From: Aliamphritea ceti
Lineage (GTDB): Bacteria > Pseudomonadota > Gammaproteobacteria > Pseudomonadales > Balneatricaceae
NCBI RefSeq assembly: GCF_024347215.1
Contig: NZ_AP025282.1
Coordinates: 186,001-250,000, forward strand
Reading direction: 5' to 3'
Length of the DNA stretch: 64,000 nt
Shown here: positions 17,463 to 26,348 of the stretch, piece by piece
Layout of the letters: every line of letters begins with the position of its first letter
How positions within the stretch are numbered: position 1 is the stretch's first letter
Translations under genes and position numbers: made by a program
Notes under the pieces: model-generated
What the model was told of the DNA's origin: nothing
What the model saw: only the letters and a program-made list of their open reading frames with translations
Database searches by the model: none

Positions 17463-17828
17463 TGAATACAGGTCCGCAGAGGTTGCCCAGAGATTGGATA
17501 CATATGTCTGGCTAACATTTAAGGTATGTCAAAAAGGTCAGCAAATATATCATAAATACTCAAAGTGAGGAGTGATTGAGCAGGTACAAGTGTATCGCTG
17601 ATAGCCTGTGAGTACGGGGTATGCTGATGTTTCACAACAAAAACTGCTGCTTTTGTCGTAAATAGATATGAATCTTCAGGCTTTCTTTCATGCTGTTTTC
17701 AGCCGGGTCTGCAAAATACAGTCGGGTTTGTTGCCAGTGACAGTGAGCCAGAGAAGTTGTGGTGGTATGAAAAACATGTGCCACGGTTTACTATCTCGTC
17801 AATCATTGAAGATGAAGGGGAACACACG
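17463..17828. other. Divergent intergenic region between the sensor-MFS operon and vgrG
   Basis: This 366-bp region holds no supported gene. The open frame of vgrG extends into it from a GTG at 17757, but that part lacks an RBS and family similarity. I found no convincing sigma-70 or sigma-54 promoter by eye. It should contain promoters for both directions. Confidence 0.5.
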
Positions 17829-19847
17829 ATGGCTGTGTTAAGCGATCCACAGAGCAGTAATCTGGTTGTGACTGACCATAAAGGTACAGGCTACGCTGCT
17901 ACACAGTTGAGTTGCCAGAATGGCCTGTCAGCGTTGAGTAAGGTTGAAGTGGATTTGCTCAGTCTGGAAACTGATCCTTCAGCTTGGCTGGGTGAAGTGT
18001 TTAGCTGTGAACTGTTCCAGCATCCCGGTAATGACCGTACCGCATTACGTACGTTTAAAGGGGTTGTAACTGCTGTCGAATTGCTAAATACGGATAATCA
18101 GCGGCAACCGGGTTTTCGGATTGTAATGGAGCCCTGGCTGGCTTTGCTGGCCTTCAGTAGCAAGCGCCGGGTCTTTCAGAATATGACCACCCAGGCGATT
18201 GTCAGTGAGATCTTTGATGAGCTGGGTTTTAAAGGGCAATACAAAGTTGACTCAATGCCAACCGCCCAGCGTGAATATTGTTTACAGCTGAATGAAACGG
18301 ATCTGGCTTTCGTCCGCCGGTTGCTGGCTGAAGAAGGCGTACATTTCTATTTCGGTAAAGACGCTGATTCCAATACTCTTATTTTACATGATGCCGCTAA
18401 GCCATTTGATAAAAGCGATAAAGTGACACTGGATGACGCCAGCGCGCCAAGTGGTGATTACGAAGTGGTGACTAACTGGTCACCGGCGTTTAAGTTTCAT
18501 AACAGCAGCATTCAGCTGGGTAACTACGACTATAACCAAAGTAAATTGGTTAGCAGCAGTGCGAAAAGCAGTAAATTTAAACTGGCTGGTAATAGTAAGA
18601 TCACAGAGTCACGCTATCCTGTTGCAAGTATAACCGGGCAGATGGATGACCTCAGCAGCGCGTTAGTCGAATGTTACCGGGCGCAGCGTGATACTGAATA
18701 TCAGTTAATAAATGGGTTTAGTCAGAATACTGATTTATGCAGTGGTATTTATCTGAAACTGGCGGCACATAAAGACAGCGCTCAGCTGGATGATTATCTG
18801 TTGGTGAATGTCAGTTATCAGGTGAGCGTTGAACGCAATAACAGCCTCAGTTTACACGCTGACTTTAGCTGTGTGCCTCAGGGGCATGCTCATTACCCTC
18901 AGGGTTTACCTAAACCTCAGGTGCAGGGCTTACAAAGCGCTGTTGTTGCAGGCAAAGAAGATGCTGAGCCGGCTTGCGACGAGCAGGGCCGTATCCGTAT
19001 TAAGTTCCATTGGGATGAAGATGCCGAAGGCGATAAAACCAGTTGCTGGGTGAGAGTCGCACAGGCGATGGCCGGCAGCAGTTATGGTTGCCAGTTTATT
19101 CCCCGCGCAGGTCAGGAGGTTATCGTCAGCTTCCTTAACGGTGATCCGGATCAGCCGGTTGTCACTGCCAGTCTGTTCAACAGCCAGAATAAACCGCCAT
19201 ATGCACAGGCTAATACGACTCAGTCGGGTATTAAAACCCAGTTGAAGGGCGAGTCTAACGAGCTGCGTTTCGATGATAAAGCCGATAATGAGCAGCTTTA
19301 TCTGCATGCCGCCAAGGACATGTTGGTGGAAGTGCTTAATAATGCTGAAGAAAAAGTGACGGCAGAGAAGAAAGTCGCAGTAGAAAAAGATATCAGTATT
19401 ACCGGCGAAGCGAACTACAGCCTGACCACCAAAGAAAATATTACGCTTGAGTCAGACACCGAATATTCACTTAAAGCTAAAGATGCGATCAGTGGTACTG
19501 CGAAGAAAATTGAGTTTGATGCGGACGACACGCTGGAGCTGGTGGTTGGAAGCAGTAAAATTTCCATGAGCAGTTCCAAGATTGAGCTGACGAGTGCTGA
19601 GATCAGTATCAGTGGCGATTCCAAAGTGAATATTAAAACTGCTCAGCTGGCAGCTGAAGGTTCGGCGTCAGTGGATATTAAGTCATCCGCCAACGTGAAT
19701 CTGAAAGCCGGTGCACAGCTGAATGCGGAAGGTTTGATGGCGACGCTGAAAGGCTCAGTATCGGCGGAAGTTAACGGCGCCGCAGAGGCGAAATTACAAG
19801 CATCAGGAATGGCGACCGTTAAAGGCGGTATCGTAATGGTTAACTGA
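17829..19847 (+). CDS. vgrG: T6SS spike protein VgrG (TssI)
   Basis: 672 residues from ATG at 17829, selected for the GAAGGGGAA RBS. VgrG trimers form the membrane-puncturing tip on the Hcp tube and carry effectors. The gp27-like part holds ATQLSCQNGLSALSKVEVDL and REYCLQLNETDLAFVRRLLAEEG. The OB/gp5-like part has IRIKFHWDEDAEG and SCWVRVAQAMAGSSYG. The C-terminal needle consists of short repeating strands rich in Ala, Lys and Glu up to the end (VKGGIVMVN). There is no appended effector domain, so cargo must come from separate proteins. First gene of the T6SS cluster. Confidence 0.96.
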   Translation: MAVLSDPQSSNLVVTDHKGTGYAATQLSCQNGLSALSKVEVDLLSLETDPSAWLGEVFSCELFQHPGNDRTALRTFKGVVTAVELLNTDNQRQPGFRIVMEPWLALLAFSSKRRVFQNMTTQAIVSEIFDELGFKGQYKVDSMPTAQREYCLQLNETDLAFVRRLLAEEGVHFYFGKDADSNTLILHDAAKPFDKSDKVTLDDASAPSGDYEVVTNWSPAFKFHNSSIQLGNYDYNQSKLVSSSAKSSKFKLAGNSKITESRYPVASITGQMDDLSSALVECYRAQRDTEYQLINGFSQNTDLCSGIYLKLAAHKDSAQLDDYLLVNVSYQVSVERNNSLSLHADFSCVPQGHAHYPQGLPKPQVQGLQSAVVAGKEDAEPACDEQGRIRIKFHWDEDAEGDKTSCWVRVAQAMAGSSYGCQFIPRAGQEVIVSFLNGDPDQPVVTASLFNSQNKPPYAQANTTQSGIKTQLKGESNELRFDDKADNEQLYLHAAKDMLVEVLNNAEEKVTAEKKVAVEKDISITGEANYSLTTKENITLESDTEYSLKAKDAISGTAKKIEFDADDTLELVVGSSKISMSSSKIELTSAEISISGDSKVNIKTAQLAAEGSASVDIKSSANVNLKAGAQLNAEGLMATLKGSVSAEVNGAAEAKLQASGMATVKGGIVMVN

Positions 19848-19849
19848 TT

Positions 19850-20401
19850 ATGTTGAAGAAAATTCCTTACCAGACTTGCCAGCCAATACTGCAACGCTAT
19901 GAACCTGCAGAAGAAGTACTGGCACTTAATGAGGCGTCACCGCAACAGTTGATAGATAGCCTGCGGAAGCAGAAACTCTATATCGAGCTAATGACGTTTT
20001 TCTGCCATGCGCTGCCGATGCGTGAAACGCTCTGGTTGGCGTGTCAGGCATTAAAAATTCGCACCAAATACTGGACCGACGCAGAAAATCTCGCGATTGA
20101 AGACTGTCAGCGCTGGTTTAAAGAGCCGGATGAAGCCAGTCGTCGCCTGGCAGAACAACATGTGGCCAAACTTGAATTAAAATGTGCGCCGGGCTGGCTG
20201 GCGCAGGCTGTGTTCTGGAATGGTAGTGGCAGTATTGCTGCACTGGATCAGCCGCAAGTACTACCGCCTGAGTTTTTGTATGCGAAAGCCGCTGCAGGCG
20301 CAATTAACATGGCCGCTGCGTTACCTGAATGGCAAAAGTCAGAAGTATATAACGAGCGAGTGACTGAGTTAGCGCTGAAGCTGGCCTTGGGCGAACGCTG
20401 A
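19850..20401 (+). CDS. T6SS-linked protein of unknown function between vgrG and PAAR
   Basis: 183 residues, all-helical in appearance, no signal peptide or membrane segment. It contains RETLWLACQALK and a Glu/Ala-rich helix near RRLAEQHVAKLELKCAPGWLAQAVFWNGSGSIA. Similar proteins accompany vgrG and PAAR genes in other T6SS loci (I think of the DUF6931 type, low certainty). The ATG follows the vgrG stop by only 2 bp with no RBS, implying translational coupling to vgrG. Position between spike and tip fits an adaptor or chaperone that loads cargo. That role is inference. Confidence 0.65.
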   Translation: MLKKIPYQTCQPILQRYEPAEEVLALNEASPQQLIDSLRKQKLYIELMTFFCHALPMRETLWLACQALKIRTKYWTDAENLAIEDCQRWFKEPDEASRRLAEQHVAKLELKCAPGWLAQAVFWNGSGSIAALDQPQVLPPEFLYAKAAAGAINMAAALPEWQKSEVYNERVTELALKLALGER

Positions 20402-20422
20402 AACAGGTTTTAGGAGAATAAG

Positions 20423-20722
20423 ATGACACTGGCAGCACGCTTGACCGACATGCATGTTTGTCCAATGCAAACTCCAGCCGTTGTACCGATTCCGCATGTA
20501 GGTGGTCCCATTATTGGTCCGGGAACGCCGACTGTGCTTATCGGCAACTTACCTGCCGTTGGTTTAGGCGACAGCTGCGTTTGTGTAGGTCCGCCAGACA
20601 GTATCGTTAAAGGCAGTGCGACGGTGCTGATTGGCGGTAAGCCTGCCGCCAGAATGGGAGACAGCACAGCCCATGGCGGTTCCATCGTACTTGGATGCCC
20701 TACTGTCATGATTGGCGGTTAA
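20423..20722 (+). CDS. PAAR-domain T6SS spike tip protein
   Basis: 99 residues made of PAAR-type repeats: AARLTDMHVCPMQTP, GGPIIGPGTPTVLIGNLPA, KGSATVLIGGKPAARMGDST and GGSIVLGCPTVMIGG. PAAR proteins form the sharp cone that caps the VgrG trimer. The conserved His and Cys residues suit the metal site at the tip. No C-terminal toxin extension is present. A strong AGGAG RBS precedes it. Last gene of the vgrG module; a 192-bp gap then separates the structural operon. Confidence 0.93.
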   Translation: MTLAARLTDMHVCPMQTPAVVPIPHVGGPIIGPGTPTVLIGNLPAVGLGDSCVCVGPPDSIVKGSATVLIGGKPAARMGDSTAHGGSIVLGCPTVMIGG

Positions 20723-20914
20723 AAAATGGAATATCTACATAAATAATTATTTTAACGCTTGTTTTTTCAGACAATTTTCATCTCAGACACATACTCTTGC
20801 AGCACATGTTTCAGAGTGGGTAATTAGCCCTAGAAGCACCCAGAGTTATTGTGTATGTTATATCGACGCTATAGCACGTACATAAGCTAAGTCGTCAATA
20901 GAATAAGGATTCTG

Positions 20915-22264
20915 ATGGAAAACTTATCAGCGCCAGTCTCGGAAAGTTCGGCTGTTGGTGAATACCTTAAAGGTAACCGGGCGGTATACCGGGCATTACG
21001 AAATACCTTTAACCAGGCACAATCTGCATATCGTCAGTTGATGGAATCTCCTGAAGCGATGGTAGATAACCAGCTGCAGAATCTGAACAGTGACTGCTGG
21101 CAAACCCTTGCTGAACAATGTCAGGAAACGCTTACGCATACATCGAAAGATGTTGAAATGCTGTCCTGGCTGACGACCGCCAAAATTTTTAGCCGTACAC
21201 CACTGAGGAGCTTAAACGAAGCGCTGCAGGCCTTTGTTGAAGTCGTTACTGAGTACGGTGATCAGATGCATCCCCGTCCCCCGCAGGAAAAACTGAAAGC
21301 TGAAGATGACGCCGGTCAGGCGAGCGAGTGGACTGAATTCCGCACCCGGCCGTTAGTGCAGTTACTGGGTGAGAGTGATAACAGTGGTCTGCTGTATATG
21401 CCGTTGCAGAATGTTCCGCTGATTGGTGAAATTACTTACGCCAGTTACTTCAGCGCTGAACGTGCCGGCAATATGGCTGCGCTTAAAGCGGATGCGCAAC
21501 AGTTACTGGCGTCCGAACGCAGTAATGTTATTGAAACTCTGCATGCTCTGGATAGCTGTAAAGCTCATGTTGAAAGCTTACGTGACCTGTTTACCCGGCA
21601 GTGTCAGGAAGTAGGTCTCCAGCCGGTTAATTTTGGTTTCCTGATACGCTTATTTGATCAGTTGCTGAATGCACTACGTTTTATGCTGGAAGAGCAACTG
21701 ACCCCCTGGCCGCTGGATGCAGTGGCTGAAGTGAAGTCTGAACCGACAGCGCCTGCACCGGATTCCCTTGTTGATACGCCGGTTATTTCTGAGGCAACAA
21801 CTCCTGCAGCCGTTACCGCTGCGCCGGTTATTCAGGCTGTGGCCGCGCCAGTGTCGGTGGCAAATGTTGCCGGTGCTATTCAGTCCCGTGATCAGGCGTT
21901 TCAGAATTTACGCCAGATAGCCGATTACTTCCGCCAGACAGAACCCCACAGCCCTGTATATATGCTGATAGAGCGTGCGATTCGCTGGGGGTATTTGCCC
22001 TTGCCGGAATTACTGGCTGAAATGGTTGGCGATAACGCGGCTGTTATGGATCGTATCCAAAGTATGGCCGGACTGGAAAATAGTGAACGAATTGACATTC
22101 CGGGGAGCAGTGCTGGTGTTGCGCCAGTGAATCCGGAAAGTGCCGTCACGCAGGTGAATTTACCTGCTGAGGACAATAGTCAGGCAGTAGCGAGTGAACC
22201 AACGCCAGCAGAAACGCCGGTGGAACAAACAACGACGCAGAGTATTTCCAGTTTTGAGTGGTAA
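20915..22264 (+). CDS. tssA: T6SS baseplate/sheath assembly protein TssA
   Basis: 449 residues. The N-terminal ImpA_N domain is recognisable (DVEMLSWLTTAKIFSRTPLRSLNEALQ and MHPRPPQEKL). A Pro/Ala-rich linker around residues 275-320 leads to a C-terminal domain with EPHSPVYMLIERAIRWGYLPLPELLAEMV, the motif typical of TssA proteins that organise sheath polymerisation. The AAGGA RBS is well placed. A weak promoter candidate (TTATTG at 20846, 18 bp, TATAGC at 20870) lies in the gap after the PAAR gene, so this may start the main T6SS transcript. Confidence 0.93.
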   Translation: MENLSAPVSESSAVGEYLKGNRAVYRALRNTFNQAQSAYRQLMESPEAMVDNQLQNLNSDCWQTLAEQCQETLTHTSKDVEMLSWLTTAKIFSRTPLRSLNEALQAFVEVVTEYGDQMHPRPPQEKLKAEDDAGQASEWTEFRTRPLVQLLGESDNSGLLYMPLQNVPLIGEITYASYFSAERAGNMAALKADAQQLLASERSNVIETLHALDSCKAHVESLRDLFTRQCQEVGLQPVNFGFLIRLFDQLLNALRFMLEEQLTPWPLDAVAEVKSEPTAPAPDSLVDTPVISEATTPAAVTAAPVIQAVAAPVSVANVAGAIQSRDQAFQNLRQIADYFRQTEPHSPVYMLIERAIRWGYLPLPELLAEMVGDNAAVMDRIQSMAGLENSERIDIPGSSAGVAPVNPESAVTQVNLPAEDNSQAVASEPTPAETPVEQTTTQSISSFEW

Positions 22265-22282
22265 TTCTGCTTAATTTATTTT

Positions 22283-22304
22283 GGCCGCAGAGACGGCCTT
22301 TTAT
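22283..22304 (+). terminator. Possible attenuator hairpin before hcp
   Basis: GGCCG, six-nt loop, CGGCC (22283-22298) followed by TTTTAT. It sits between tssA and hcp and looks like a weak rho-independent terminator. It would let hcp be expressed at a level different from tssA or protect the 5' end of the hcp message. Confidence 0.5.
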
Positions 22305-22322
22305 ATCCGAAGGAGAGTCATA

Positions 22323-22847
22323 ATGGCTTCTATTTACATGCGAATTGATGGTCTGGATAGCATCAAAGGTGCTGCGACAATTGGCGAGATTGGTGGTAAG
22401 AAAGGTTTCTTCGCTATCGACAATGTTTCCTGGGGTGCAGTACGTGGTGTAGGTGTTGATGTAGGTAATGCTAACAACGCCGACCAGGGCATGGTTGCGC
22501 TGGGTGAACTGAACCTGTCCCGTCAGTCTGACGGTGCGACTCCACACCTGAGCACTTTCCTGTTCGCTCCGGGTGCTGAAGGTAAAACAGTAGAAGTATT
22601 GCTGACTAAGCCTTCCCGTGAAGGTAACGGCGCTGATCCTTATATGATCATTACTCTGGAAAAAGCCCGGATTTCTAACTACAACATCAGCTGCGTTGAC
22701 GGTTCTCTGCCAAGTGAATCTATGTCTCTGACGTACACCACTATCACTAAGGTTTACTACCGTGAAACTGACGGCGGTAAGATTGAGAAGGGTGATACTG
22801 TTAAGTACGATGTAACTACTGCGAAGCTTGAATCTAAAGCGTCTTAA
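22323..22847 (+). CDS. hcp: T6SS inner tube protein Hcp (TssD)
   Basis: 174 residues from ATG at 22323 behind a perfect GAAGGAGAG RBS. Hexamers of Hcp stack into the tube propelled by sheath contraction. Family features include MASIYMRIDGLDSIKGAATI, LNLSRQSDGATPHLSTFLF and the C-terminal MSLTYTTITKVYY. Codon choice looks more biased than its neighbours, as expected for an abundant product. An attenuator-like hairpin precedes it. Confidence 0.95.
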   Translation: MASIYMRIDGLDSIKGAATIGEIGGKKGFFAIDNVSWGAVRGVGVDVGNANNADQGMVALGELNLSRQSDGATPHLSTFLFAPGAEGKTVEVLLTKPSREGNGADPYMIITLEKARISNYNISCVDGSLPSESMSLTYTTITKVYYRETDGGKIEKGDTVKYDVTTAKLESKAS

Positions 22848-22869
22848 TCATTACTTTGAGGGTTGAATT

Positions 22870-23376
22870 GTGGCCTTAAATTCACAACATAAACGCGTAA
22901 GCAAAAACCGTGTCAGCATCACTTATGATGTTGAAACAAACGGTGCGGTCGAAACCAAAGAACTGCCTTTGGTTGTTGGAGTGATGGGTGACTTTTCAGC
23001 CCACAAAGAAGACCGTGAAGAAGTTGAAGACCGGAGCTTTATCCAGGTTGATAAAGATAACTTCGACAATGTCATGAAACGGGTTGGTCCGGAACTGAAA
23101 CTGAAGGTTGATAACACGCTGGCAGATGATGAAAGCCAGATCGGTGTAGAGCTGAAGTTTGACTCCATGAAGAGCTTTGAGCCTGATGCGATTGTTGGTC
23201 AGGTAGATGCTCTGCAGAAGCTGGCAGATACCCGTGCCCAGCTGAAGACGCTATTGTCTAAAGCTGACCGTTCCCGTGATCTGGAAAAACTGCTGAAAGA
23301 AGTGCTGCAAAGCGCAGATACCATCAATGCACTGTCATCTGAACTGGGTATTGAAGCGAAAGGAGACGACGCATGA
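22870..23376 (+). CDS. tssB: T6SS sheath small subunit TssB (VipA)
   Basis: 168 residues with GTG start at 22870. Contains the conserved N-terminal NRVSITYDVETNGAVETKELPLVVGVMGDFS and RSFIQVDKDNFDNVM. TssB pairs with TssC to form the contractile sheath. Its stop overlaps the tssC start by 4 bp (ATGA), giving translational coupling and near equal stoichiometry. Confidence 0.96.
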   Translation: MALNSQHKRVSKNRVSITYDVETNGAVETKELPLVVGVMGDFSAHKEDREEVEDRSFIQVDKDNFDNVMKRVGPELKLKVDNTLADDESQIGVELKFDSMKSFEPDAIVGQVDALQKLADTRAQLKTLLSKADRSRDLEKLLKEVLQSADTINALSSELGIEAKGDDA

Positions 23377-24857
23377 GTGAAGAACAATTAAGCTCTGGCG
23401 CCGCGGGCGCAGCAGCAGCCGAAGAAGGTAGTTTTCTGGACCGTGCGATTGCCGCGACCACTCAGACACCTGAAGATACCACTAAAGAGCTTTTCTCTGT
23501 ACTTGCTGAGCAGGCGCTGAGCGGTACCGTTGTGTGGGATAAAAACCTGACACTGACGATCGAAAAAGCCATTGGTGAAATCGATAAGCAAATGTCCCGT
23601 CAGTTGTCTGCGATCATGCAGCAGGATGACTTCCAGCAGCTGGAAGGCTCATGGCGTGGGCTGAACAAACTGGTTAAAGAAAGTGAACTGGGCCAGAGCC
23701 TGAAAATCCGTATGGTGGATTTCCAGAAAGAAGAACTGCTGGATCAGTTTGAAGATGCTCCGGCTGTTGACCGTAGCCCGTTATTTGAATCCCTGTATCA
23801 GCGTGAATTCGGTACTGCCGGTGGTGAACCATACGGCCTGCTGATTGGTGACTATAACTTCTCTCATAAAGATGAAGATGTAGCACTGCTGCGTTATATG
23901 GGTGAAACCGCTGCGGCCAGCCATGCGCCTTTCATTGCAGCTGCAAATCCGGAAATGTTCGAATTTAACAGCTTCGAAACCTTTGACGAAGGTAAGCCAG
24001 TAGCTGCAGGTTTTGATTCCCCTGCGTATGCTGCCTGGAATGCTTTCCGTGCCAGCGATGATGCCCGTTATGTAGCTCTGACTATGCCACGTACCTTGGC
24101 GCGTCTGCCATACGGTGACAAAGGTCTGGGCACCAATGCGTTCAACTACGAAGAGCTGGGTACAGACGCTGTGGGTAACCCGCGTCCGACTGATAACAGC
24201 CAGCTGGTCTGGTCTAATGCTGCCTACGATATGGGTCTGAAAATGACTCAGGCGCACACCGCTTTTGGCTGGTGTACAGCGATTCGTGGCATGGATAACG
24301 GCGGTAAGGTAGAAAACCTGCCTAACCTGACGTACCAGTCAGATGCCGGCGACCTGCAGCAGCAATGCCCTATTGAAGTAAACCTGACCGATGAGCGTGA
24401 AAAAGAGCTTAGCGATTTGGGCTTCCTGCCACTGGTTCACTACAAGAACACTAACTACGGTGTCTTCATTGGTGGTCAGACGACACAGAAGCCAAAGACT
24501 TATACCGACCCTGATGCGACCGGTAACGCGGCAATTTCTGCCCGCCTGCCATACATCATGGCAAGCAGCCGCATTGCGCATTACCTGAAAGTAATGGGCC
24601 GTGACATGCTGGGTTCCAACCTGGAAGCTGTTGATGTTCAGCGTGACTTGCAGACCTGGATTGACCAGTACACTAACTCCGGTGCTGTGGGTAATACAGA
24701 GCGTTCTAAAACGCCGCTGTGTGAATCACGCATTGAAGTGGTTGAGCAGCCAGGTCGTCCGGGTGCTTACTCGGCAGTTGCTCACCTGCGCCCATGGTTG
24801 CAGCTTGAAGAACTGACTACCTCTGTTCGTATGGTAACCAAGATCCCAGGCGGCTAA
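23373..24857 (+). CDS. tssC: T6SS sheath large subunit TssC (VipB)
   Basis: 494 residues, normal for TssC. Typical segments are SGTVVWDKNLTLTIEKAIGEID, LEGSWRGLNKLV, FGTAGGEPYGLLIGDYNF, AASHAPFIAAANPEMF, and the C-terminal YSAVAHLRPWLQLEELTTSVRMV. This is the canonical sheath subunit. A second, diverged TssC-like gene follows after 66 bp. Confidence 0.96.
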   Translation: MSEEQLSSGAAGAAAAEEGSFLDRAIAATTQTPEDTTKELFSVLAEQALSGTVVWDKNLTLTIEKAIGEIDKQMSRQLSAIMQQDDFQQLEGSWRGLNKLVKESELGQSLKIRMVDFQKEELLDQFEDAPAVDRSPLFESLYQREFGTAGGEPYGLLIGDYNFSHKDEDVALLRYMGETAAASHAPFIAAANPEMFEFNSFETFDEGKPVAAGFDSPAYAAWNAFRASDDARYVALTMPRTLARLPYGDKGLGTNAFNYEELGTDAVGNPRPTDNSQLVWSNAAYDMGLKMTQAHTAFGWCTAIRGMDNGGKVENLPNLTYQSDAGDLQQQCPIEVNLTDEREKELSDLGFLPLVHYKNTNYGVFIGGQTTQKPKTYTDPDATGNAAISARLPYIMASSRIAHYLKVMGRDMLGSNLEAVDVQRDLQTWIDQYTNSGAVGNTERSKTPLCESRIEVVEQPGRPGAYSAVAHLRPWLQLEELTTSVRMVTKIPGG

Positions 24858-24891
24858 AGCCCCTGAGATCTGAGTCTATAAGGCTGATAAC

Positions 24892-24915
24892 GGGGCCCGC
24901 TTTACGGCGGGCCTT
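24892..24915 (+). terminator. Intra-operon hairpin between tssC and the second tssC-like gene
   Basis: GGCCCGC (24894-24900) pairs with GCGGGCC (24907-24913) around TTTACG, extendable by G-T pairs, then TTGTATTCTT and the ATG at 24924. It may attenuate transcription or protect the tssBC message. No Shine-Dalgarno sequence remains between hairpin and ATG. Confidence 0.5.
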
Positions 24916-24923
24916 GTATTCTT

Positions 24924-26348
24924 ATGTTTCAAGATGACTGGCAAGACGCATTTAACGTACTCGATCCGCAAGAGGACGACTATCTCACCGGGGCACTGAC
25001 ACTTATCGGTCAGTGGGATGAGGCTTGTCTGCAAAATTCTGCCAGTTTGAAGTCCGGGCTTAATCGCCTGATTGCGGCACTTGATCAGCAACTTTCCACC
25101 CAGCTTTCTGAAGTGATGCATCACCAGGACTTTTCTGAGCTGGAGGCTCGCTGGCGCAATGTCCAGAGTTTGGTCACATTACCGGTTAATTATCAGCGTG
25201 TAGAAATTAAATTGCTTGATATCAGTTGGCGCGAAACCGTCTGGGATATCAACACCGCTGCCAGTCTGAAAAATAGCCGTCTGTATAACAAGATTGGTAA
25301 CAAAGAACTTAATACTATGGGCGGCAAACCATTTGGCGCCATAGTGATCGATCATCAGGTATCCATGGAAATGGATTTTGATGATGACTACGACGACCTC
25401 TATACCCTTGAGTTACTGGGGCAGTTAGGGTCGATCTGTTTGTGTCCGTTTTTATTGGCGCCGGCAGAAGATTTTTTTGGTTATCCGGGAGCTGACTGGC
25501 TATCGGATACCCAACGGATAGGTAAAATTCTCGAAGGGCCGGATTATGTCGGCTGGCAACAACTACGTAACAGCGTAGGGGCTCGTTTTGTCGGGCTGGT
25601 CTTGCCGCAAATCAAATTACGCGATGCGTATGAAAATCATCCGATCGGCTTTGTTTTTGATGAACCTGAACGTGATAAGCCGGGTCTTTGGGGCAGTGCT
25701 GCTTTTGCCTTTGCCAGCATAATCATTCGTGAATATAACCGCATTAACTGGTTTGGTTTCATGAAGTCCCGCTGGCAGGATAAGTTTCAGGGGTCATTAC
25801 TGAATTTGCCGCCCAATGCGACGCAACGTTCCCCCCTGAGTTCGCCGGCAACAGATGTGCGACTATTTGGCCGCTTGGCGAGTTTTTACAGCGAACAGGG
25901 GTTTGTGCCGCTGGCGCAGAGTAGCCTGACAGAAAAATTTTATTTTTACGGCAACAACTCTGTGTGGAAATCCCGCACGGGTGATGCCGATAAAGTGATC
26001 TGCCAGTTGCAGACCACTATGATGGTTTGTCGGATTGCTCATTACCTGAAGGTACAGATTCGCGGCATGATCGGTGGCTTTAGAACAGCGGCTGAGTGTG
26101 AATTGTTTCTTAGTCAGTGGCTGGATAACTATTGCAGCAATATTTCGGATGGTGATGAAGCCACACTGGCCCGTTATCCGTTACGTAAGTCTGATCTGAA
26201 GATCAGAGAAGTAGACGGCAGCCAGGGGCGTTTTAGCTGTGAAGTTGTGTTACAGCCTCAGTATCAGTTCGATAACTTTTTTGGTGAAGTTGTATTGGCG
26301 ACTGATTTGGGTGAGGGCTCAGATATGAAGTCGGGAGCACTTGCATGA
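24924..26348 (+). CDS. Second TssC-like sheath protein (ImpD/TssC40 type)
   Basis: 474 residues, clearly homologous to TssC (LIAALDQQLSTQLSEVMHHQDFSELEARWRNV; MGGKPFGAIVIDH; ARFVGLVLPQIKLRDAY; CRIAHYLKVQIRGMIGG) but well diverged from the upstream copy and more acidic in places (a DFDDDYDDL stretch). Tandem TssC homologues are known in Rhizobium and Agrobacterium imp loci (ImpC/ImpD, TssC41/TssC40). The role of the second copy is less certain there; it might be a baseplate- or sheath-end variant. Preceded by a hairpin and lacking an RBS, so expression may be below that of tssC. It overlaps tssE by 4 bp. Confidence 0.88.
   Translation: MFQDDWQDAFNVLDPQEDDYLTGALTLIGQWDEACLQNSASLKSGLNRLIAALDQQLSTQLSEVMHHQDFSELEARWRNVQSLVTLPVNYQRVEIKLLDISWRETVWDINTAASLKNSRLYNKIGNKELNTMGGKPFGAIVIDHQVSMEMDFDDDYDDLYTLELLGQLGSICLCPFLLAPAEDFFGYPGADWLSDTQRIGKILEGPDYVGWQQLRNSVGARFVGLVLPQIKLRDAYENHPIGFVFDEPERDKPGLWGSAAFAFASIIIREYNRINWFGFMKSRWQDKFQGSLLNLPPNATQRSPLSSPATDVRLFGRLASFYSEQGFVPLAQSSLTEKFYFYGNNSVWKSRTGDADKVICQLQTTMMVCRIAHYLKVQIRGMIGGFRTAAECELFLSQWLDNYCSNISDGDEATLARYPLRKSDLKIREVDGSQGRFSCEVVLQPQYQFDNFFGEVVLATDLGEGSDMKSGALA

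Noticed and set aside
7896..20811. Shared 15-mer TTGCAGCACATGTTT at 7896-7910 and 20797-20811, both upstream of genes
   Set aside because: In a 64-kb window one or a few exact 15-mer pairs are expected by chance, and flanking bases differ.
20723..20914. Sigma-54 promoter upstream of tssA
   Set aside because: No GG-N10-GC with the TGGCAC/TTGCA context was found; only a weak sigma-70-like pair is visible.
22146..22547. Minus-strand open frame of 133 codons across tssA and hcp
   Set aside because: It is antisense to two well-supported genes, with no RBS or recognisable product.
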